In this document: piece by piece, positions 1-9,368 of the stretch | Layout: every line of letters begins with the position of its first letter | Position numbering within the stretch: the first letter of the stretch is position 1 | Assembly: GCA_003279855.1 (NCBI GenBank) | Contig: QCGO01000004.1 | Coordinates: forward strand, 62,001-126,000 | DNA: 64,000 bases | Direction: 5' to 3' | DNA from: Prochlorococcus sp. AG-388-E21 | GTDB lineage: Bacteria; Cyanobacteriota; Cyanobacteriia; PCC-6307; Cyanobiaceae | Notes under the pieces: generated by a model | What the model was told of the DNA's origin: nothing | Seen by the model: only the letters and a program-made list of their open reading frames with translations | Database searches by the model: none | Made by a program: the position numbers and the translations under genes

Positions 1-338
1 TTGCAGGTTCAATGGCTTTTAAAGATGGGGTTAAAAAATGCAATCCTGTCCTCTTAGAGCCTATGATGAAAGTCGAGGTCGAAAGTCCTGATGATTTTCT
101 TGGATCTGTAATTGGTGATCTCTCTTCAAGGAGAGGTCAAGTCGAAGGACAATCTGTCGATGATGGATTGTCTAAAGTACAGGCCAAAGTGCCTTTAGCC
201 GAAATGTTCGGTTATGCCACTCAACTCCGATCAATGACTCAAGGTCGGGGTATATTCTCAATGGAGTTCGCAAATTATGAGGAAGTTCCTCGTAACGTTG
301 CTGAAGCTATCATTTCCAAGAATCAGGGCAACTCCTGA
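1..338 (+). CDS. fusA: Elongation factor G, C-terminal part (cut by window edge)
   Basis: Translational GTPase that drives translocation of tRNA and mRNA on the ribosome. Only the last ~111 residues are in the window; the frame is open to the left edge, so the ATG at 12 (AGSMAFKDG context) is an internal methionine. Visible are the end of domain IV and domain V, with [12 protein letters not shown] and the late RGQVEGQ segment typical of EF-G. It is followed 43 nt later by tuf in the usual str-operon order; no terminator lies between them. The G domain is outside the window. Confidence 0.97.
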
Positions 339-381
339 TCTCTAAACTAAACACTCTTTAACCCTCGATTCTTTAATTCAA

Positions 382-1581
382 ATGGCTCGCGAGAAGTTCG
401 AAAGGAACAAACCACATGTCAACATAGGTACTATTGGCCACGTTGATCATGGAAAAACAACCCTGACTGCTGCTATTACTAATGTTTTAGCTAAAAAAGG
501 TCAAGCACAAGCTCAAGACTATGGAGACATCGATGGTGCTCCAGAAGAAAGAGAGCGTGGTATTACAATTAATACTGCTCACGTTGAATACGAAACAGCC
601 GACAGACATTATGCTCACGTTGACTGTCCAGGTCACGCTGATTATGTGAAAAACATGATCACTGGTGCAGCTCAAATGGATGGTGCAATTTTAGTTTGTG
701 CTGCAACAGATGGTCCTATGGCTCAAACAAAAGAACATATTCTTTTAGCAAAACAAGTTGGAGTTCCTGCTTTGGTTGTTGCTTTGAATAAATGTGACAT
801 GGTAGATGATGAAGAAATCATTGAACTTGTTGAAATGGAAATTAGAGAACTCCTTGATAGTTATGATTTCCCAGGTGATGATATACCCATTGTTCAAGTT
901 TCAGGTCTTAAAGCTTTAGAAGGAGATTCTACTTGGGAGTCTAAAATTGAAGAATTAATGACTGCCGTAGATGCTAGTATTCCTGAACCTGAAAGAGAAA
1001 TTGACAAGCCATTTTTGATGGCAGTTGAAGATGTTTTTTCTATCACAGGTCGAGGAACAGTTGCAACTGGAAGAATAGAGAGAGGAAAAGTCAAAGTTGG
1101 GGAAGAAGTTGAAATAGTTGGAATAAGAGATACAAGATTGACTACTGTCACGGGCGTTGAAATGTTCCGTAAACTACTTGATGAAGGTATGGCAGGAGAC
1201 AATGTTGGACTACTTTTACGTGGTGTTCAGAAAGAAGATATCGAAAGAGGTATGGTTCTTGTTAAAAAAGGTTCGATTACTCCTCATACAAAATTTGAGG
1301 GTGAAGTTTATGTCCTCAAGAAAGAAGAGGGTGGTAGACATACACCTTTCTTTGCTGGTTACCGACCACAATTTTATATAAGAACAACAGATGTAACTGG
1401 ACAAATCACTGCATTCACATCTGATGATGGAGCCAATGTTGAAATGGTAATGCCAGGTGACAGGATAAAAATGACTGGAGAATTAATTTGTCCAGTTGCG
1501 ATTGAACAAGGTATGCGCTTTGCTATTCGCGAAGGTGGTCGTACTATTGGAGCTGGTGTTGTTTCTAAAATTATTGAATAA
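382..1581 (+). CDS. tuf: Elongation factor Tu
   Basis: GTPase that delivers aminoacyl-tRNA to the ribosomal A site. At 399 aa it is full length. The G1 loop GHVDHGKT is at residues 19-26, followed by the switch [10 protein letters not shown] and the guanine-specificity NKCD; domain II ([13 protein letters not shown]) and domain III (the C-terminal [13 protein letters not shown]) follow. The ATG start gives [14 protein letters not shown], the usual cyanobacterial N-terminus. It lies downstream of fusA and upstream of rpsJ, the cyanobacterial str-operon arrangement. A strong hairpin follows the stop and may set its output relative to rpsJ. Confidence 0.99.
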   Translation: MAREKFERNKPHVNIGTIGHVDHGKTTLTAAITNVLAKKGQAQAQDYGDIDGAPEERERGITINTAHVEYETADRHYAHVDCPGHADYVKNMITGAAQMDGAILVCAATDGPMAQTKEHILLAKQVGVPALVVALNKCDMVDDEEIIELVEMEIRELLDSYDFPGDDIPIVQVSGLKALEGDSTWESKIEELMTAVDASIPEPEREIDKPFLMAVEDVFSITGRGTVATGRIERGKVKVGEEVEIVGIRDTRLTTVTGVEMFRKLLDEGMAGDNVGLLLRGVQKEDIERGMVLVKKGSITPHTKFEGEVYVLKKEEGGRHTPFFAGYRPQFYIRTTDVTGQITAFTSDDGANVEMVMPGDRIKMTGELICPVAIEQGMRFAIREGGRTIGAGVVSKIIE

Positions 1582-1640
1582 TTTTCTTTATTTTATAAAG
1601 TTAACCTTTGATAATCTAAAATAGTTAAATAAAGAGATAT

Positions 1641-1667
1641 GGGTTATTGATTATCAATAACCCTTTT
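1641..1667 (+). terminator. Hairpin with T-tract between tuf and rpsJ
   Basis: A perfect 10-bp stem, GGGTTATTGA (1641-1650) and TCAATAACCC (1654-1663) with loop TTA, followed by TTTT. This is the shape of a rho-independent terminator or attenuator. It lies 60 nt after tuf and 23 nt before rpsJ, so it could reduce read-through into rpsJ or stabilise the tuf mRNA end. The 10-mer ATAAAGAGAT occurs on both sides of it (1629-1638 and 1668-1677). Confidence 0.7.
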
Positions 1668-1689
1668 ATAAAGAGATTAATTTAAACTT

Positions 1690-2010
1690 ATGACAGCTTC
1701 ACTTACTCAACAAAAAATACGAATCAGATTAAAAGCCTTCGATAGAAGAATGCTAGACCTGTCTTGTGACAAAATAATTCAAACGGCAGATACAACGGCT
1801 GCGTCAGCTATAGGACCTATTCCACTACCAACTAAAAGAAAAATTTATTGTGTTTTAAGATCACCCCACGTAGATAAAGATTCTAGAGAGCATTTTGAGA
1901 CCAGAACTCATAGAAGAATAATTGATATTTATAGTCCTTCTGCTAAAACTATAGATGCTTTAATGAAATTGGATCTTCCAAGTGGTGTAGATATAGAAGT
2001 TAAATTATAA
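1690..2010 (+). CDS. rpsJ: Ribosomal protein S10
   Basis: Small-subunit protein of the 30S head, which in other bacteria also pairs with NusB in antitermination. The 106-aa length is typical. The opening [15 protein letters not shown] and the central [30 protein letters not shown] region are characteristic of S10. The ATG start gives [15 protein letters not shown]. In cyanobacteria rpsJ commonly lies behind tuf, not at the head of the S10 operon, and that is the case here. Its expression may depend on read-through of the tuf hairpin. Confidence 0.99.
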   Translation: MTASLTQQKIRIRLKAFDRRMLDLSCDKIIQTADTTAASAIGPIPLPTKRKIYCVLRSPHVDKDSREHFETRTHRRIIDIYSPSAKTIDALMKLDLPSGVDIEVKL

Positions 2011-2065
2011 GAAATCCCGAATATAACTTTAATTCACTAAAATATAAGAAACAATTGAGGTTTAA

Positions 2066-2722
2066 ATGGGAGAGCTTTCAGTAAGGGAATTACCATTGTT
2101 CCCTCTCCCAGAAGTTGTTCTTTTCCCGCAAGAAGTCTTGCCACTACATATCTTTGAGTCGAGATACAGAATTATGCTTAAATCTGTACTTGAATCGGAT
2201 TCAATGTTTGGAATAATTAAATGGGATCCCAACAAAAAAAGTATGGCTAACGTTGGATGTTGTGCTCAGATAATTAAACATCAAACGGCTGAAGATGGAA
2301 GAAGTAATATAATTACTTTGGGACAGCAAAGATTTCAAGTTCTTGAAATTGTACGTTCTACCCCTTATTGTTCAGCAATGGTAAGTTGGATCACTGACGA
2401 AAATATTGATAGTTTTCAAAGTTTAGATCTTTTGAGAGATTCAGTCACTGAAGCCTTAAATGATGTAGTTAAATTAACTAGTAAATTAACTAATTCTCAG
2501 AAAGTTCTTCCTGATAAGTTACCCGAGAACCCTATGGAACTGTCTTTTTGGATCGGTGCTCATCTGGGAGGGCCAGTAGCTGAAGAGCAGCAAAAACTTT
2601 TAGAGGAGAGGAACACACATACTCGTTTGCAAAGAGAGTTTGAAATGTTAGATCATACTAGAAAACAATTAGCAGCTAGAACAGCTTTAAAAGAAAGTTT
2701 TCCTGATATCAAAGAAAACTAA
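2066..2722 (+). CDS. Lon substrate-binding (LAN) domain protein
   Basis: A stand-alone protein of 218 aa that matches the N-terminal substrate-binding domain of Lon protease: the opening ELPLFPLPEVVLFPQEVLPLHIFE is the hallmark of that family. No AAA or serine protease domain follows, so it is not Lon itself. Such proteins are widespread in cyanobacteria and their role is not settled; a substrate-recognition or chaperone-like function is inference. The C-terminal ~45 residues are helical and charged. Its stop codon abuts the start of the methyltransferase gene (TAAATG), so the two are probably co-transcribed and coupled. Confidence 0.85.
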   Translation: MGELSVRELPLFPLPEVVLFPQEVLPLHIFESRYRIMLKSVLESDSMFGIIKWDPNKKSMANVGCCAQIIKHQTAEDGRSNIITLGQQRFQVLEIVRSTPYCSAMVSWITDENIDSFQSLDLLRDSVTEALNDVVKLTSKLTNSQKVLPDKLPENPMELSFWIGAHLGGPVAEEQQKLLEERNTHTRLQREFEMLDHTRKQLAARTALKESFPDIKEN

Positions 2723-3658
2723 ATGTCTATTTTTTTACTATCTTCCCTCGTTATATTTTTAACTTTATTATTTTCTTCTTTAATACTTTGGAGAATTAAT
2801 ACTAGAAAATATATTTCTTCGAGAACTGTAGCTAAAGCATATGATTCTTGGACTCAAGATAAATTACTAGAGAGATTGTGGGGAGAGCATATACATCTAG
2901 GTTTTTATCCTCTTAACAAAAATATTGATTTTAGAGAGGCTAAAGTTCAATTTGTGCATGAGTTAGTAAGTTGGAGTGGTTTAGATAAATTACCTAGAGG
3001 TTCTAGGGTTTTAGATGTCGGTTGCGGAATAGGTGGAAGTTCTAGAATTCTGGCAAATTATTATGGATTTAATGTCACTGGAATAACTATTAGTCCAGCG
3101 CAAGTAAAAAGAGCCAAAGAACTTACGCCTTATGAATGTAAATGTAACTTCAAAGTTATGGATGCTTTGGATTTGAAATTTGAAGAGGGAACATTTGATG
3201 GTGTTTGGAGTGTTGAGGCAGGAGCCCATATGAATAATAAAACTAAATTTGCAGATCAAATGTTAAAAACTTTAAGACCTGGAGGATATTTAGCATTGGC
3301 TGATTGGAATTCAAGAGATTTACAAACGCAACCCCCATCGATGCTTGAAAAAATAATCTTAAAACAATTACTTGAACAGTGGGTACATCCTAAATTTATA
3401 AGTATCAATGACTTTAGTAGTATTCTTATAAATAACAAAAATAGTTCAGGTCAAGTTATATCCTCTAATTGGAATTCTTTTACAAATCCCTCTTGGTTTG
3501 ATTCAATATTTGAAGGTATGAGAAGACCTAATGTAATTTTATCCCTTGGTCCAGGAGCAATTATAAAGTCTATTAGAGAGATACCCACAATACTTTTAAT
3601 GGATTGGGCCTTTAAAAAAGGACTAATGGAATTTGGAGTTTATAAATGTAGAGGTTAA
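2723..3658 (+). CDS. Membrane-anchored SAM methyltransferase, tocopherol-methyltransferase type
   Basis: A 311-aa class I SAM-dependent methyltransferase. Residues 2-22 form a hydrophobic N-terminal segment. WGEHIHLGFY (53-62) is the signature of gamma-tocopherol and related methyltransferases, and motif I VLDVGCGIGG is at 96-105. The GxxxxP-type post I region and LRPGGYLALADW follow. Substrates in the family are prenylated quinols, tocopherols or sterol-like lipids; which one applies here cannot be read from sequence. The start directly follows the previous stop. The gene ends back to back with pheA on the other strand, with no spacer. Confidence 0.8.
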   Translation: MSIFLLSSLVIFLTLLFSSLILWRINTRKYISSRTVAKAYDSWTQDKLLERLWGEHIHLGFYPLNKNIDFREAKVQFVHELVSWSGLDKLPRGSRVLDVGCGIGGSSRILANYYGFNVTGITISPAQVKRAKELTPYECKCNFKVMDALDLKFEEGTFDGVWSVEAGAHMNNKTKFADQMLKTLRPGGYLALADWNSRDLQTQPPSMLEKIILKQLLEQWVHPKFISINDFSSILINNKNSSGQVISSNWNSFTNPSWFDSIFEGMRRPNVILSLGPGAIIKSIREIPTILLMDWAFKKGLMEFGVYKCRG

Positions 3659-4504
3659 TTAGTCTAAATTAATCTTTTCTGATAAATAACATCCAAAGTC
3701 GATCAATTGTTTACATAAGGGTTGTATTTTTTTCTTTAATTTATTAAATGCTGCAATATTAGTTTTAGTATTTATTTCAACATCAACATAGATAACATAT
3801 TCTCCTAGTTCTCTCTTTGAGGGTCTAGATTCTATTTTACTCATATTGAATCCAAATTCTGCAATATAATTTAAAGCTTCCAGTAAAGCACCTGGATTAT
3901 TTGAGAGTAATGAGAAGGCAAAACTTGCAATATTGGCTCTATCTACAATGTATTCTTTACTCAACAATACAAATCTTGTACAATTACCCGGGACATCATT
4001 AATAGGAAATGCTAATTCTTTAAGTCCTTCTATTTCAATAAGAGATTTCGAACCAATAGCTGCTCTAAATGAGCTTCCTTTTACCATATTCACAGCTTCT
4101 GAAGTTGATTTCGTTGATAAAGTAATAGCTTCTGGAAGGTTATTAGATAACCATTCTGAGCATTGAGCTAAAGCTTGTGGATGAGATAACACCTCAGATA
4201 TCTCTGAAATCTCGCCATCACTTATTAATGCATGTTTTATTGGCAAAACAATTGCTTTATTTATATTAATATCAGAAAATTTCCAAAGCGCGTCTAAAGT
4301 AGTTGTTACTCCTCCTTCAACAGAATTCTCAATGGGCACTATTGCAGCATCACAATTGTTGTAGGCTATTGATTTAATAACCGAATATAGCCCGTTACAT
4401 GGTACAAATATAGGTGACTCAAAATTAGCAAGCTTTGATAAAATATGAGCTGCTTTTTCAGCGTATGTCCCTTTAGGGCCTAAATATGCAACTTGTTTGC
4501 TCAT
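3659..4504 (-). CDS. pheA: Prephenate dehydratase
   Basis: Converts prephenate to phenylpyruvate in phenylalanine synthesis. The 281-aa protein has the catalytic domain (about 1-185) and a C-terminal ACT domain (about 193-275) that binds phenylalanine for feedback control. Visible motifs are GPKGTYAEKA, HPQALAQC (108-115), the catalytic TRF (176-178), and in the ACT domain the GALL (205-208) and ESRPSK (225-230) regulatory motifs. No chorismate mutase domain is fused. The gene is convergent with the upstream methyltransferase gene with no spacer. Confidence 0.97.
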   Translation of the reverse strand: MSKQVAYLGPKGTYAEKAAHILSKLANFESPIFVPCNGLYSVIKSIAYNNCDAAIVPIENSVEGGVTTTLDALWKFSDININKAIVLPIKHALISDGEISEISEVLSHPQALAQCSEWLSNNLPEAITLSTKSTSEAVNMVKGSSFRAAIGSKSLIEIEGLKELAFPINDVPGNCTRFVLLSKEYIVDRANIASFAFSLLSNNPGALLEALNYIAEFGFNMSKIESRPSKRELGEYVIYVDVEINTKTNIAAFNKLKKKIQPLCKQLIDFGCYLSEKINLD

Positions 4505-4556
4505 GATAAATTGTAAGAAAAAAAGAGATCAAATAAGCATTGGAGGTATATAGAAA

Positions 4557-5075
4557 ATGCTTTTAGCTTTTGATGCAAAACAGAAACTTAAACTTTCTGT
4601 TATGAGGAATAAAGAATATCTTTCTAAATATCTTTTGGAGGAAGAAAGAGTTGTTGGAGCAATGCTAGACCCAAATAAATTAGAACCTGAAGGGGAAGGA
4701 ATGTATAAGTATACTGTAACAAGTTTCAAGGTTTTTCAATTAGATGTTAAACCTGTTGTATCAATTGCAGTAGAGAATAATGAGGGTGTTTTAAAAATGA
4801 CTGCACTTGATAGTAAATTAGATGGTTTAGGAATGGTTGAAGATTTTAATTTAATTTTGAAAGCAAATTTGGAGGCAACTGATTTTGGGTTAGAAGGTGA
4901 AGCTTTACTCGGAGTTTCAGTAAGTCAACCACCTCTTTTGAAACTTTTGCCAAAGAAAATTTTAGAATCTACTGGTCATTCAGTATTGAATGGAATTTTA
5001 TTAGGAATAAAATCTAGAGTTCAACAACAATTAATAAAAGATTTTGTAAATTGGTGTGAATTAAATCAGATTTAA
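4557..5075 (+). CDS. DUF1997 family protein
   Basis: A 172-aa protein of the DUF1997 type, found in cyanobacteria and plastid-bearing eukaryotes; its function is not known to me. It opens with [15 protein letters not shown] and has repeated short beta-rich stretches, which fits a lipid-binding-like fold (SRPBCC-like, inference). No signal peptide, membrane helix or cysteine cluster is seen. It is divergent from pheA (52 nt apart) and its 3' end overlaps the end of rnhB by 15 nt on the opposite strand. An ATG start is available and no better one lies upstream. Confidence 0.75.
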   Translation: MLLAFDAKQKLKLSVMRNKEYLSKYLLEEERVVGAMLDPNKLEPEGEGMYKYTVTSFKVFQLDVKPVVSIAVENNEGVLKMTALDSKLDGLGMVEDFNLILKANLEATDFGLEGEALLGVSVSQPPLLKLLPKKILESTGHSVLNGILLGIKSRVQQQLIKDFVNWCELNQI

Positions 5076-5690
5076 CTTATTCAAGAAACTTTTTCTATGG
5101 AGATTAGTTAGTCCATTTTCTTTAAGACTTGAAAAATGTTGTTTGGTACCATATCCTTTGTTTTTAAATATGAAATATCCAGGATATTTGCTTTCTAATC
5201 TTTCCATCAAAGAGTCACGCATTACTTTAGCAATTATACTTGCAGCAGCTATTGAAATAAATTTAGAATCACCCGAAATTATATTTCTTTGCTTACCCTT
5301 CCAAAGTCTTAATAGTAATGGGCCGTCAATTAATAGTTCGGATGGCATATTTTTTAACTTTTTAACTGCTCTAATCATTGAAAGCTCAGTTGCATATCTT
5401 ATCCCTAATAAATCTATTTCTCTTACTGAAGACTGCCCTAAGCCGTAATCTGATGATAATGCAATAATCTTAGGAAAAACATCTATTCTTTTTTTTGGAG
5501 TTAATTTTTTACTATCATTAACCCCTAATCTCTTGAGAGTTAATTCATTTTCCTTAGTAAGAACTATAGCAGCAGAAAATACAGGTCCAAAAACCGAACC
5601 ACGACCTACTTCGTCAATACCTATCTCAGAATCTTTATTCAATAGTTGCAGATGATCTTCTTCTTTTTCTTCTTGAAATATCCATTTCAT
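5061..5690 (-). CDS. rnhB: Ribonuclease HII
   Basis: Removes ribonucleotides from RNA-DNA hybrids and misincorporated rNMPs from DNA. Motif GIDEVGRG (24-31) supplies catalytic D26 and E27; NDSKKL and the later [11 protein letters not shown] supply the remaining acidic residues and the conserved lysine. With the ATG at 5690 the protein has 209 aa and overlaps rne by 56 nt in another frame. A TTG at 5640-5642 (codon 17) would start eight residues before the DEVGRG motif and cut the overlap to 8 nt; the true start is uncertain. It is almost certainly co-transcribed with rne. Confidence 0.95.
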   Translation of the reverse strand: MKWIFQEEKEEDHLQLLNKDSEIGIDEVGRGSVFGPVFSAAIVLTKENELTLKRLGVNDSKKLTPKKRIDVFPKIIALSSDYGLGQSSVREIDLLGIRYATELSMIRAVKKLKNMPSELLIDGPLLLRLWKGKQRNIISGDSKFISIAAASIIAKVMRDSLMERLESKYPGYFIFKNKGYGTKQHFSSLKENGLTNLHRKSFLNKLNLI

Positions 5691-7452
5691 CTGTTGTTTC
5701 TATTTCCTCATTTTCATTTTTTACTTTTGGCAATTTTTTGTCGGAATTCACTTCTTTAGAGTAATCTACTTCAACCTCTTCTTTTGAATCAAAAGTTGAG
5801 GTTTTTTTATTTGTATTCTTACTTGAAACTTTATTATTTGTTTTTATATTTTGCGCAGAAGCAGTTTTTTCCTTGTTCTTAATATCTTCCAAACGTACTA
5901 AGTGATTACTACTTAGATATTCTTTTCCTAATTTAATTAATGGATTAATACCCAATTGGCTATAGACAATTTTTTCATCATTACTGAGCTCAACAGTGAT
6001 TACCTTCTTTTCTCTACGATTATTTGTATTAGGTACTTCATTATCATTTCCCCTCTTATTGGAATGATCATCGTCTTTATTGGTATTTTTGGTTTTAGTA
6101 AACTCTTCCCTAATGATCGGTTCCTGATTTTCAATTAATGGAATGGGAGTTAAATCTGGGATTTTAGCGTCATTGATTTTACTGGATTTTTTTGTATTTT
6201 GATTAGTTTTTAAAGAATTATTTTTATAATTTGGTAAATTGTCTATATGCCCTAATCCATTGCAGTTGCTACATTTAGTGCCAAATAATTCATATATATT
6301 TTGACCTTGTCTTTTTCTTGTTAATTCAACTAAACCTAACTCAGTTAATTGAGCTATCTGTGGCCTTGCTGAATCATCTTTAATGGCTAAAGTAAAATGT
6401 TCAAGTAACTGAAATTGATCTCTTCGAGATTCCATATCTATAAAATCTACAACTAAAACTCCGCCAATATTTCTTAATTTCATTTGCCTAGAAATTTCTA
6501 TAGCTGCTTCACAATTCGTCCATAAAACAGTTTGCCTTGAATTAGCTGATCTTGTGAAAGATCCAGAATTAACGTCAATTACTGTCAATGCTTCAGTAGG
6601 TTCAATAATTATGTAACCTCCTGAAGGTAAATCTACTCGTGGCTGAAGCGCCTTTTGAATAGTTTTATTAATTTGGTATTTTTCTAAAATATGTTCATTT
6701 ATTTCATTGTTGTGAAAAACAAGTTCCACATTAGAGTCATTATTAACTAAAAAGTCTTTTGCTTTTTCGAGAGCGATTTTATTATCAATTACAATTTTAT
6801 TAGTTGATGATTTGATGCAATCTCTTAAAATTTTTAATGAAAAATCTTCATCTCTACTTATTAAATTTGGTGGATGAGTATTCTCTGAATTTTTTAATAC
6901 TTGATCCCATTGTTGAATTAAATTTTCTAAATCTTCAATAAGTAATTCTTCTTTGATTTGTTCGGCTTCAGTTCGGAATAATAGTCCTGTACTGGTCGGT
7001 TTAATTAAAACTCCAAGAGCTCTTAAACGACTTCTTTCAGTCTCAGTATTTATCTTCCTAGAAATATTGACTCCTTGTCCATATGGTTGCAATATCAGAT
7101 ATTTACCAGGTAATGAGATATTACCTGTAAGTCTAGGCCCTTTATTTCCAGTAGGTTCTTTCATTACTTGTACGAGAACTTTTTGTTTTGGTTCAAGAAG
7201 TTCAGTAATTCCTACAACACCTTTTTTTAATCTTAATGGGCCTAGATCTGATACATGTATAAAACCATTTTTTTCACTTTCTCCAATATCTATAAAGGCA
7301 GCATCAATCCCCGGAAGGACATTTTCAACAGTTCCTAAAAAAATATCCCCGATTTGATATTGACCTTGTGCGACGATTAATTCATCAACTTGATCATCTG
7401 TGAGTAGTGCTGCAATACGCGCCTGCTCAGCTATTACAATTTGCTGAGACAT
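5635..7452 (-). CDS. rne: Ribonuclease E/G
   Basis: Main endoribonuclease of mRNA decay and rRNA/tRNA processing. The 605-aa protein has an S1 RNA-binding domain (about 35-115), a DNase I-like catalytic domain with the metal-binding D293 (VIDVNSGS) and D336 (VVDFIDME), and the zinc-link cysteines C394 and C397 (CSNC). A low-complexity, Asn/Lys-rich non-catalytic region of roughly 200 residues follows. It ends in RRKRRRSSA (594-602), close to the nonapeptide by which cyanobacterial RNase E binds PNPase. A 298-bp leader lies upstream, divergent from dapL. Confidence 0.97.
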   Translation of the reverse strand: MSQQIVIAEQARIAALLTDDQVDELIVAQGQYQIGDIFLGTVENVLPGIDAAFIDIGESEKNGFIHVSDLGPLRLKKGVVGITELLEPKQKVLVQVMKEPTGNKGPRLTGNISLPGKYLILQPYGQGVNISRKINTETERSRLRALGVLIKPTSTGLLFRTEAEQIKEELLIEDLENLIQQWDQVLKNSENTHPPNLISRDEDFSLKILRDCIKSSTNKIVIDNKIALEKAKDFLVNNDSNVELVFHNNEINEHILEKYQINKTIQKALQPRVDLPSGGYIIIEPTEALTVIDVNSGSFTRSANSRQTVLWTNCEAAIEISRQMKLRNIGGVLVVDFIDMESRRDQFQLLEHFTLAIKDDSARPQIAQLTELGLVELTRKRQGQNIYELFGTKCSNCNGLGHIDNLPNYKNNSLKTNQNTKKSSKINDAKIPDLTPIPLIENQEPIIREEFTKTKNTNKDDDHSNKRGNDNEVPNTNNRREKKVITVELSNDEKIVYSQLGINPLIKLGKEYLSSNHLVRLEDIKNKEKTASAQNIKTNNKVSSKNTNKKTSTFDSKEEVEVDYSKEVNSDKKLPKVKNENEEIETTDEMDISRRKRRRSSATIE

Positions 7453-7750
7453 AAAATGTTTTTAAGTATGTTTTGAATTTTTGAAAATCGATAAAAAGTA
7501 AATAATCATATATTTAATTATTCGCTAGCAATTTCTTGAAAGCTTAATTTATTAGATTTTTAAAATAATTAGTAGCAGTTTGTTTTGCTAAGTGTTTAAG
7601 TTTTAGACGGCTTTCAAACGATTTGAAATTGATTAAATAGCTATGATTATTTCTTTAATTAAATCATAACTACACTCATATTAACATCTAATTCCCTCTT
7701 AAGTACATTGTCCATTATTCTTATAAAGGTTAAGTTCGGAATTTTTTAAA
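7453..7750. promoter_or_regulatory. Divergent intergenic region rne/dapL with dyads
   Basis: No convincing ORF. It must hold promoters for both genes. Two perfect or near-perfect dyads are visible: TTTCAAA-CGA-TTTGAAA (7612-7628) and TATGATT/AATCATA (7642-7668, 13-nt loop). An upstream TTGAAAGC (7536-7543) is complementary to GCTTTCAA (7610-7617) and could compete with the first dyad. On the plus strand TATAAA at 7722-7727 is a possible -10 box for dapL, with no good -35. RNase E mRNAs in other bacteria have structured 5' leaders used in autoregulation, so part of this may be such a leader (inference). Confidence 0.5.
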
Positions 7751-8977
7751 GTGGTTAAAGTCAACGAAAATTATTTAAAACTCAAAGCAGGATATTTATT
7801 TCCTGAAATTTCAAAAAGAGTTAATATCTATACTCAAGCTAATAGCAGTTCGAAAGTCATTAAGCTTGGAATAGGGGACGTAACAGAGCCGCTACCTAAA
7901 GCTTGTGTTAATGCTATGGGAGAAGCATTAAATGAAATGGGAACAGATAACGGATTTAAAGGTTACGGCCCAGAGCAAGGGTATGGATGGCTTAGGGAGA
8001 AAATTTCTGTAAACGATTTTATTTCAAGAGGGTGTCAAATCTCACCGGAAGAAATATTTGTTTCTGATGGTTCAAAATGCGATAGTAGCAATATTTTAGA
8101 TATTCTTGGGGATGATAATTTAATTGCAGTAACTGATCCGGTTTATCCAGTTTATGTCGATACTAATGTGATGACTGGGAGAACAGGAGAAACACTTCAA
8201 AATGGTACTTATCAAGGATTAGTATATTTAGCGATTAATGAAGAAAATAATTTTCAACCTGAAATCCCAAAAAATAAAGTTGATATTATTTATCTTTGTT
8301 TTCCAAATAATCCAACTGGGGCAACAATTACTAGACAAGAATTGAAAAAATGGGTTGATTATGCTACCGAAAACAAGTCTTTGATTCTTTTCGATGCAGC
8401 TTATGAAGCTTTTATTCAAGACAAAAATATTCCTCATTCAATATATGAGATTGAGGGGGCAAAAAATTGTGCTATCGAATTTAGATCTTTCTCAAAAAAT
8501 GCAGGATTTACTGGAGTTAGATGTGCTTATACAGTAATACCAAAAAATCTATTAGGACAAAATTCAAAAGGGGACAAAATTGATTTATGGTCATTATGGA
8601 ATAGGCGTCAATGTACTAAATTTAATGGAGTAAGCTATATCGTACAAAGAGGAGCTGAGGCGGTATATTCTTCGCAAGGTAAAAAAGAGGTTAATTCTTT
8701 AATTGACTTTTATATGAAAAATGCAGAAATTATGCAAAATAAGCTCAGAAGTGCTGGTTTTAAAGTGTATGGAGGTGATAATGCACCATATGTTTGGATA
8801 AAAGTACCAGCTAGAATGACTTCTTGGGACTTTTTTGATTATTTACTTGAAAAAGCTGATGTCGTAGGTACACCTGGAAGTGGCTTTGGATTGGCGGGTG
8901 AGGGCTATTTTCGATTATCTGCCTTTAATTCAAGATTGAATGTTAATAATGCAATGGAACGAATAATTAATATATAA
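7751..8977 (+). CDS. dapL: LL-diaminopimelate aminotransferase
   Basis: PLP enzyme converting tetrahydrodipicolinate directly to LL-diaminopimelate, the short lysine and peptidoglycan route used by cyanobacteria and plants. The 408-aa length fits. It opens with [19 protein letters not shown] (184-191), LFDAAYEA (213-220, PLP-contacting D and Y) and the PLP lysine K249 in [11 protein letters not shown] are visible, followed by the [10 protein letters not shown] segment typical of DapL. The start is GTG; no ATG is in place upstream. It is divergent from rne and followed by clpS. Confidence 0.97.
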   Translation: MVKVNENYLKLKAGYLFPEISKRVNIYTQANSSSKVIKLGIGDVTEPLPKACVNAMGEALNEMGTDNGFKGYGPEQGYGWLREKISVNDFISRGCQISPEEIFVSDGSKCDSSNILDILGDDNLIAVTDPVYPVYVDTNVMTGRTGETLQNGTYQGLVYLAINEENNFQPEIPKNKVDIIYLCFPNNPTGATITRQELKKWVDYATENKSLILFDAAYEAFIQDKNIPHSIYEIEGAKNCAIEFRSFSKNAGFTGVRCAYTVIPKNLLGQNSKGDKIDLWSLWNRRQCTKFNGVSYIVQRGAEAVYSSQGKKEVNSLIDFYMKNAEIMQNKLRSAGFKVYGGDNAPYVWIKVPARMTSWDFFDYLLEKADVVGTPGSGFGLAGEGYFRLSAFNSRLNVNNAMERIINI

Positions 8978-9015
8978 TAATCAATAGATTTTCTTGTAAT
9001 TACAATCAAAAAGTA

Positions 9016-9333
9016 ATGTCAAATATAAAGTTTGAAAAAGGGGAAAATAACAACGCAGCAGTGTTGGAGAAAAAAACAGCTGCGTTAAAAAATAAATCAC
9101 CAAAATACAAAGTTTTACTTCACAATGACCCAGTTAATTCAATGGAGTATGTCACTAATGCACTTAGAGAAGTAGTACCACAATTAAGCGAACAAGATGC
9201 TATTTCTATTATGCTTGAAGCTCATAATACTGGTGTTGGTTTAGTTATAGTATGTGATTTAGAACCGGCTGAATTTTATTCAGAATCTTTGAAATCAAAA
9301 GGGATATCAAGTTCAATTGAAAAAGAAGATTAA
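9016..9333 (+). CDS. clpS: ClpS adaptor protein
   Basis: Adaptor that docks on ClpC/ClpA and delivers N-degron substrates to Clp protease. The 105-aa protein has a disordered N-terminal tail (about 1-28) and the core YKVLLHNDPVNSMEYVTNAL with the family's binding-pocket D-x-x-N/T-M-x-x-V pattern, then the conserved second half with AHNTGVGLVIVCDLEPAEFY. The ATG start follows dapL by 38 nt on the same strand, so co-transcription is likely. The downstream neighbour is convergent. Confidence 0.95.
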   Translation: MSNIKFEKGENNNAAVLEKKTAALKNKSPKYKVLLHNDPVNSMEYVTNALREVVPQLSEQDAISIMLEAHNTGVGLVIVCDLEPAEFYSESLKSKGISSSIEKED

Positions 9334-9368
9334 TTATATCCTTAGTAATGAATTAGTTTTTAATACTT

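Noticed and set aside
894-1202. 102-aa minus-strand ORF in tuf, and the 74-aa plus-strand ORF at 1157-1381
   Set aside because: Shadows of the tuf reading frame; no family resemblance and no initiation context.
6953-7357. 134-aa plus-strand ORF in rne
   Set aside because: Antisense shadow of the conserved S1 and catalytic region of RNase E.
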